Shown here piece after piece: positions 59,542 to 64,000 of a DNA stretch of 64,000 nt. Each line of letters starts with the position of its first letter. Position 1 is the stretch's first letter. Source of the DNA: Kordia sp965224175 (lineage in GTDB: Bacteria > Bacteroidota > Bacteroidia > Flavobacteriales > Flavobacteriaceae); contig NZ_OZ245041.1 in the NCBI RefSeq assembly GCF_965224175.1, forward strand, positions 868,001 to 932,000, in the 5' to 3' direction. Below the pieces are notes generated by a model. The model was not told where the DNA came from. It saw only the letters and a list, made by a program, of their open reading frames with translations, and ran no database searches. The position numbers and the translations under genes are program-made.

Positions 59542-62340
59542 TTATAAGTTTAGGAAGTAATCGTTTAGATTGATTTCACGAGCTAGACTAATTTTTTTGC
59601 GCAATCGGTAACGCTTTATTTCTACACTTCTTACAGAAATGTTTAATAGTGGTGCAATTTCCTTAGAGGAAAGATTTAAACGCAAGTATGCGCATAAACG
59701 TAAGTCATTTGCCGTTAGTTGTGGATGCAGTTCTTTTACTTTTTTGAAGAAATCCTTGTCTGCATGATTGAAGGCTTCTTCAAAGAACTTCCAATCGTCT
59801 GCATTGTTTATGTTTTTATCAATCAAGCGAATTACTGGAGTTACGTTGTTTTTTTCTCCTTTTTGTTTGTTAAGCTCTTGTTTGATGCTGTTTAGAGTTT
59901 CATTTTTCTTAATCATATTCATCGTAGCAATGGCTAACTCACGATTTTTAGATTCTATGTCTGAGTTTAATTGTGTGTTTTTTAGTTGAATGATTTCTTT
60001 TTGTGCTTCTAATTCTTTTAGTGCTAACTCTCTTGTCTTCTTCTCCAATAGTCGCTCTCGCTGCTTTTTGTAATAACTTTTGTAGAAACTATTTAATCCT
60101 GTAAAGAGTAATACAGTTAATATTACATAGATTAATATGGCTAGGTTGGATAGATACCAAGGTCTGTTGATTGTGAATGTGTAATTTGCCGTATTTTCTG
60201 TTATTTGATTGTTGATACGCGCTTTTACTTTAAATTCATATGTTCCGTGTGATAAGTTTTCGAAAGTTGCTTTTGCCTGTGTACTCCATTCGCTCCATTC
60301 ATCATACATACCTTCTAATAGATATGAATATTCGGCTACTTCATATTTATTGTATGCAGGAATGCTGTATTGAAATGCTAAAAAGTTTTCATTGGCGTTA
60401 AATTCTCCTTCTACATCGTGTGCTATGTTTTGAATTCCTCCTTTTAGCGTATGATTTGTTACACTGTTTATTTTGACTTCATAGGTTTTGGTATGCATGG
60501 CATCCAAATCAATGGTTATGTAACCGTTTGATGTTCCTAAGAGGTAATTTTTACCTGTAAGATGTGCTATGTTTTCATAGCCTTTCATTTCATTACGTAA
60601 AGATTCTGGAATGGCTATTCGCTTTACTTTAAAATTTCCGTCTAGTTTTTCTTTGGTAACGTAGTTGATGTAGTTGTTAGTAAACGCCCATAAATATCCT
60701 ATGTCATCCACAACTAATTTTCCCGAAGTGTATTCATCATTTTCAAAGATAGTACTTAGGATTGCATCTTTTTGGAATGTTTCTGACGCTACATCATACT
60801 TGAATATCCCGTTTTTATTTGCTTGATAGATGTTTCCGTCAAATTGAATAAGACTGGTATTGGCGCTTTTTTGTATGGTTTCATTGTTTTTAAACGCGGT
60901 TACTTCTTGATAATTTTTATCTAGCGTAAGCTCATATACACCTTTATATTCATGATTCATCAAGATTTTAGTTGGTGTTGCCCATTCAAAATGCTTAGAC
61001 GAGATATTAAATCTTTTGAGTTTATAATCAAGTTTCCAAGATTCTCCTTGTTTCGCGATTATGTACAATCCGTCATAATTTCCTTGAATTAGCGTATTTT
61101 CTTTTCCTGGAATTGTTTTGATGTCCCAAGTACCATTTACATCAGATATTTTTTGTTGTGTACCATTATTTATGAGAAAAGTTCCTGAATCGTGTCCGCA
61201 GAAAAGTTCATCATTAATCACACGCAAACACCAAACTTGTCCTTTTGTACCAAGTATAAATGAGAAGTCAGTATTATTGTTTTCTGGTTTGTAAAATAGT
61301 CCTTGATTTGTTCCTAGATATATGTTACCATCATGAATTACTGATGCATAAATAGTTCCTAAACGTCCTATTTGATCTGCAAAGTATTTGAAAGGTTGTT
61401 TTGTATTTAAACAGTTGATTCCATTATCTAAACCAATCCAAACATTACCATCAATATCTTCAAATAGAGATAAAGCCGTATTGTCTCCTAAGCCATTGGC
61501 TTGGTCTATACGATATAGTAGTTCGCCTTCTTTGGAGATGTGATAGATTCCTTTGGCAATGGTTCCTAATACGTAACTTCCATCGCTTAGTTGAATACTT
61601 GTGTAGATACTTTTTTGATTGTATTTTATTTGATATGGTAATTGTATCGCGACTAATCCGTCTTTGTCTAAGGTAAACCAACCATTGTTTCGGGTGATAA
61701 TTGTTTTTTGTGCTCCTTTAGCGTACAATCCAACAATGATATTGTTTCGTAGAATTGCGTTGTCACTGATCAATTTTTTTTCTCCGTTTTCTATACTGTA
61801 TAAACCTTCAGTTAGCACTTGAAAGTAAAGTTCTTCTTCAATTTTATATAGTTTTGAAATGGTGTTCGAAGCATTGATAATGTTGAACGTGTTTGACTGC
61901 GTATCGTATATGTAGATTCTATCTAACGACTGAAAAAGTACCCATTTATCTAAATGAATGATTTCCCAAAATTGTTCATCTTCTTTCATTTGAACTTTTA
62001 GTTCATCTGATAAGGAAGTATATTCAAGACTGCCTGTGGTATTGCGTTCCCAGTAACCGAAATTCATATAACAACCTGTATACACACGATTACCAATCAC
62101 TTTTACAGAACGCATGATGGTTTCGTTTGGTGATTTGTAGAGTTTCCATTGCGCACCATTGTATGCTAACAATCCTTTGTTATTTGCAACATAGATATAT
62201 GCATCATCAGATTGTGAAATCATCCAATTCTGATTATCGGCATTGTATATTTTTGGAGTGTAATTGATAATTGGAGGTAATTCCTGAGAAAAGGAAAGAC
62301 CAAAAATCAATACAAAAAATACGTTTATTAGGGTTCGCAA
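59542..62340 (-). CDS. SusR-like membrane regulator (propeller, Y_Y_Y, LuxR-type HTH)
   Basis: A 932-residue regulator. Signal peptide ends near FSQ; two-component-regulator propeller repeats fill the periplasmic part (for example LSLFEDIDGNVWIGLDNGIN); a Y_Y_Y domain precedes the single membrane helix (729-753); a coiled coil follows (about 754-830) and a LuxR-type helix-turn-helix ends it (871-932, LTANDLRLCAYLRLNLSSKEIAPLLNISVRSVEIKRYRLRKK). There is no histidine kinase or receiver. It probably senses a glucan oligosaccharide in the periplasm and controls the locus through the shared repeat elements. Confidence 0.9.
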   Translation of the reverse strand: MRTLINVFFVLIFGLSFSQELPPIINYTPKIYNADNQNWMISQSDDAYIYVANNKGLLAYNGAQWKLYKSPNETIMRSVKVIGNRVYTGCYMNFGYWERNTTGSLEYTSLSDELKVQMKEDEQFWEIIHLDKWVLFQSLDRIYIYDTQSNTFNIINASNTISKLYKIEEELYFQVLTEGLYSIENGEKKLISDNAILRNNIIVGLYAKGAQKTIITRNNGWFTLDKDGLVAIQLPYQIKYNQKSIYTSIQLSDGSYVLGTIAKGIYHISKEGELLYRIDQANGLGDNTALSLFEDIDGNVWIGLDNGINCLNTKQPFKYFADQIGRLGTIYASVIHDGNIYLGTNQGLFYKPENNNTDFSFILGTKGQVWCLRVINDELFCGHDSGTFLINNGTQQKISDVNGTWDIKTIPGKENTLIQGNYDGLYIIAKQGESWKLDYKLKRFNISSKHFEWATPTKILMNHEYKGVYELTLDKNYQEVTAFKNNETIQKSANTSLIQFDGNIYQANKNGIFKYDVASETFQKDAILSTIFENDEYTSGKLVVDDIGYLWAFTNNYINYVTKEKLDGNFKVKRIAIPESLRNEMKGYENIAHLTGKNYLLGTSNGYITIDLDAMHTKTYEVKINSVTNHTLKGGIQNIAHDVEGEFNANENFLAFQYSIPAYNKYEVAEYSYLLEGMYDEWSEWSTQAKATFENLSHGTYEFKVKARINNQITENTANYTFTINRPWYLSNLAILIYVILTVLLFTGLNSFYKSYYKKQRERLLEKKTRELALKELEAQKEIIQLKNTQLNSDIESKNRELAIATMNMIKKNETLNSIKQELNKQKGEKNNVTPVIRLIDKNINNADDWKFFEEAFNHADKDFFKKVKELHPQLTANDLRLCAYLRLNLSSKEIAPLLNISVRSVEIKRYRLRKKISLAREINLNDYFLNL

Positions 62341-62567
62341 AAATTATTCGGGTTTGGGTTTAATGTAAAAATAAGGTTATTTTTTGACTTATTTCCTAAT
62401 TACAACAAACGAAAACACATGTATTTCTAGGAAAGTACTGTATTTTCCGATGACTTGTTTTGAAAGATTTACTTTACCAAAATTTATTGTTCATGGATTT
62501 GCAAGAGTTATTTTGTTTGGTAAATGATTTTAATTACTTCGTTAGTGTAGCTTACTTGACCTAATAA

Positions 62568-63584
62568 TTAGTCTTTCTTGTTCTTTTGCTTTTTCTTAGG
62601 TATAATTCCTTTGATGTCTTCGTGAATATCAAATATTTTATTGACCGTTTCACGAAAGGTTTTTGGTTTTCTAGTGTTGCGAGGTTTTGATTTTTGATTT
62701 CTAGAATTTTCTATTTTTTTATCACTTATTACATAGGTTAATGACTTACATTTTTCGACTTTTATATCACCAACTATTTCTCTAGACATGATATTTCTGC
62801 CACCACGAAAAAAGTAAGGCTTCGCTGAAATATTAAACATACATGCATTTTGACCACTTTTAATTCTCAATTCTCGAAAAGCTATATTAACTGCAACGTT
62901 TGGTTTATATTGAAACACATCTATAAACATATCTCTGTTAGTTCTATTATCAAAACAATAATCACCTGTTTTTAGTCTTTCACAATCTTCATTGGTAGTT
63001 CGTGGATCATTTTCATCTTCTACAATAATAATTCGTTCTTCTTCTGGTGTTGTTACTTTTCTATTGTTGTATTCATCATTTAAGATGAATTTTAAGCTTT
63101 CGTCTAAACGTATGGTTTTTATGGCTGCTCCTATTTGTTTTCCTGTTTCTGTATCTATGATTTTGATACGAACGCGCAAATGATGCAGTGTATAATCAAC
63201 AGTTCCGGTAACTATAGCATCTGCCGCTACTAATTTATTGACTTGTTTTGCTGTTGCTGGATCTATGAATCCTTCTTCATTCCATTGATGTTCTGCGCTG
63301 AGTTGTTCAATATGATCTCTATCTACGACTTCAAAGTTTTTTTCTACATTGGTAAAGTGAACGGAGAAATCTCTGCCTACATAATCTCCAATTTCTGTTT
63401 TTTCACCTTTGGTATTGTGAAAAAACCAAACTGCTACAACCAATTTATTTTTTTGATTTACTCTATTGACAGCTTGATTCGCCAAATTGATCATGTCTGT
63501 ATCATACCCTGAATTTTGAGCCGTTACAATTTGTAATGTACTTGATAGAAATAACAATACAATTATATATGTAGTTTTTTTCAT
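62568..63584 (-). CDS. Secreted FlgO/CsgG-like N-domain protein
   Basis: A 338-residue protein with a signal peptide ending at VTAQ. Residues about 25-160 resemble the CsgG/FlgO/LpoB-like sensor domain (KLVVAVWFFHNTKGEKTEIGDYVGRDFSV, VDRDHIEQL, AADAIVTGTVDYT). The second half has paired cysteines (DCERLKTGDYCFDN, GQNACMF, KVEKCKSL) and a Lys-rich tail. Function is unknown. A paralogue lies 19 bp upstream on the same strand. Confidence 0.75.
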   Translation of the reverse strand: MKKTTYIIVLLFLSSTLQIVTAQNSGYDTDMINLANQAVNRVNQKNKLVVAVWFFHNTKGEKTEIGDYVGRDFSVHFTNVEKNFEVVDRDHIEQLSAEHQWNEEGFIDPATAKQVNKLVAADAIVTGTVDYTLHHLRVRIKIIDTETGKQIGAAIKTIRLDESLKFILNDEYNNRKVTTPEEERIIIVEDENDPRTTNEDCERLKTGDYCFDNRTNRDMFIDVFQYKPNVAVNIAFRELRIKSGQNACMFNISAKPYFFRGGRNIMSREIVGDIKVEKCKSLTYVISDKKIENSRNQKSKPRNTRKPKTFRETVNKIFDIHEDIKGIIPKKKQKNKKD

Positions 63585-63603
63585 AATGATTCGTTAGTTT
63601 AGG

Positions 63604-64000
63604 TTAGTCTTTTATGATATAGGTAATTGATTTACATTTTTCTACTCTAATATTTCCTCTTTTTGGCGATTGCGTCGTCATTTCATTATGAATTTTTGCT
63701 TCAAACGAATAGATATTTTCAGGAATATTGAATAAGCATCCATTTTGACCAGGAGATAAAATCAATTTTCCAAAAGTTCTTTTTCTGTTTTTAGGATCGT
63801 ACAATTCTGCGCTATATGTAGATCTTGTATTGTTTTGAAAGCAGTAATCGCCTGTTTTTTTGCGTTCACAATCTTCACTTGTAGTTCGCGGATCATTTTC
63901 TCCTTCTACTTGTATAACACGTCTGTTTTTAGGAATAGATATTTCACGATTTTGATATTCTTCGCTTAAAATAAATTTTAAACTTTCATCTGGTCGAACC
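63604..64000 (-). CDS. Paralogue of the FlgO/CsgG-like protein, 5' part outside window
   Basis: The frame is open to the right window edge; only the C-terminal 132 residues are visible. RPDESLKFILSEEYQNREI, ENDPRTTSEDCERKKTGDYCF and NIRVEKCKSITYII match the C-terminal half of the neighbouring gene closely, with the cysteines kept, but the Lys-rich tail is absent. The two genes are a tandem duplicate, 19 bp apart. Confidence 0.85.
   Translation of the reverse strand, partial: VRPDESLKFILSEEYQNREISIPKNRRVIQVEGENDPRTTSEDCERKKTGDYCFQNNTRSTYSAELYDPKNRKRTFGKLILSPGQNGCLFNIPENIYSFEAKIHNEMTTQSPKRGNIRVEKCKSITYIIKD

Noticed and set aside
1..64000. CRISPR arrays, tRNA, rRNA, prophage or integrative element genes
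   Set aside because: No regularly spaced repeats, cloverleaf-like sequences, integrases or phage structural genes were recognised on either strand.

Overview
The window is about 64 kb of AT-rich chromosome from a marine member of the Flavobacteriia (Bacteroidota). The evidence is SusC/SusD proteins, type IX secretion C-terminal sorting domains, Bacteroidota-type promoters (TTG, about 18-20 nt, TAnnTTTG) and a leader peptide of the Bacteroidota LNLNK/GG class I lanthipeptide kind. Kordia or a close relative is plausible, but the sequence alone does not settle the genus. No rRNA, tRNA, CRISPR array, transposase or integrase was seen.

Layout. (1) 1-5774: a trans-4-hydroxyproline catabolic set on the minus strand (FAD dehydrogenase cut by the window edge, ketoglutarate-semialdehyde dehydrogenase, hydroxyproline 2-epimerase, DapA-family deaminase) with a divergent AraC regulator. 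Intergenic repeats and stem-loops interrupt it. (2) 5979-7667: a pentapeptide-like membrane protein. (3) 7719-15940: glycerate kinase, SSS symporter, a GH63 mannosylglycerate/glucosylglycerate hydrolase-like enzyme, a TonB-dependent receptor and a divergent LacI regulator whose promoter overlaps a perfect 24-bp palindrome. Together they look like a locus for importing and splitting a glycosylglycerate, for example the red-algal solute digeneaside. (4) 16015-30386: mostly housekeeping and unassigned genes. They include a stand-alone EF-G paralogue behind two short leader ORFs and two intrinsic terminators, an operon from a DUF1801 protein to a lipoprotein, an ECF sigma factor cassette, uracil phosphoribosyltransferase and a secreted nuclease. 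(5) 30452-62340: a large beta-1,3-glucan (laminarin-type) utilisation locus. (6) 62568-64000: two tandem FlgO/CsgG-like secreted paralogues, the second cut by the window edge.

The glucan locus has two minus-strand transcription units. Unit A (58919-50421) encodes SusC, SusD, a PKD-containing surface glycan-binding protein and a GH16 lipoprotein. Unit B (49808-31559) encodes a glycoside hydrolase fused to an outer-membrane beta-barrel, a multi-module binding lipoprotein, GH16, a GH149 phosphorylase, a GH17 lipoprotein, a GH30 lipoprotein, an MFS permease fused to GH17, two stand-alone cytoplasmic GH17 proteins and a type IX secreted binding protein. The same 17-bp direct-repeat element lies upstream of both units, and a Y_Y_Y/LuxR-type membrane regulator is encoded beside unit A. 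Enzymes are fused to the transport step at both membranes, which suggests coupled cleavage and uptake.

A 55-residue lanthipeptide-like precursor gene (59279-59446) with its own terminator lies between SusC and the regulator; no modification enzyme is nearby. The strongest candidates for something undescribed are the two transporter-hydrolase fusions, the lanthipeptide-like gene inside a glycan locus, and the leader/attenuator region in front of the EF-G paralogue.
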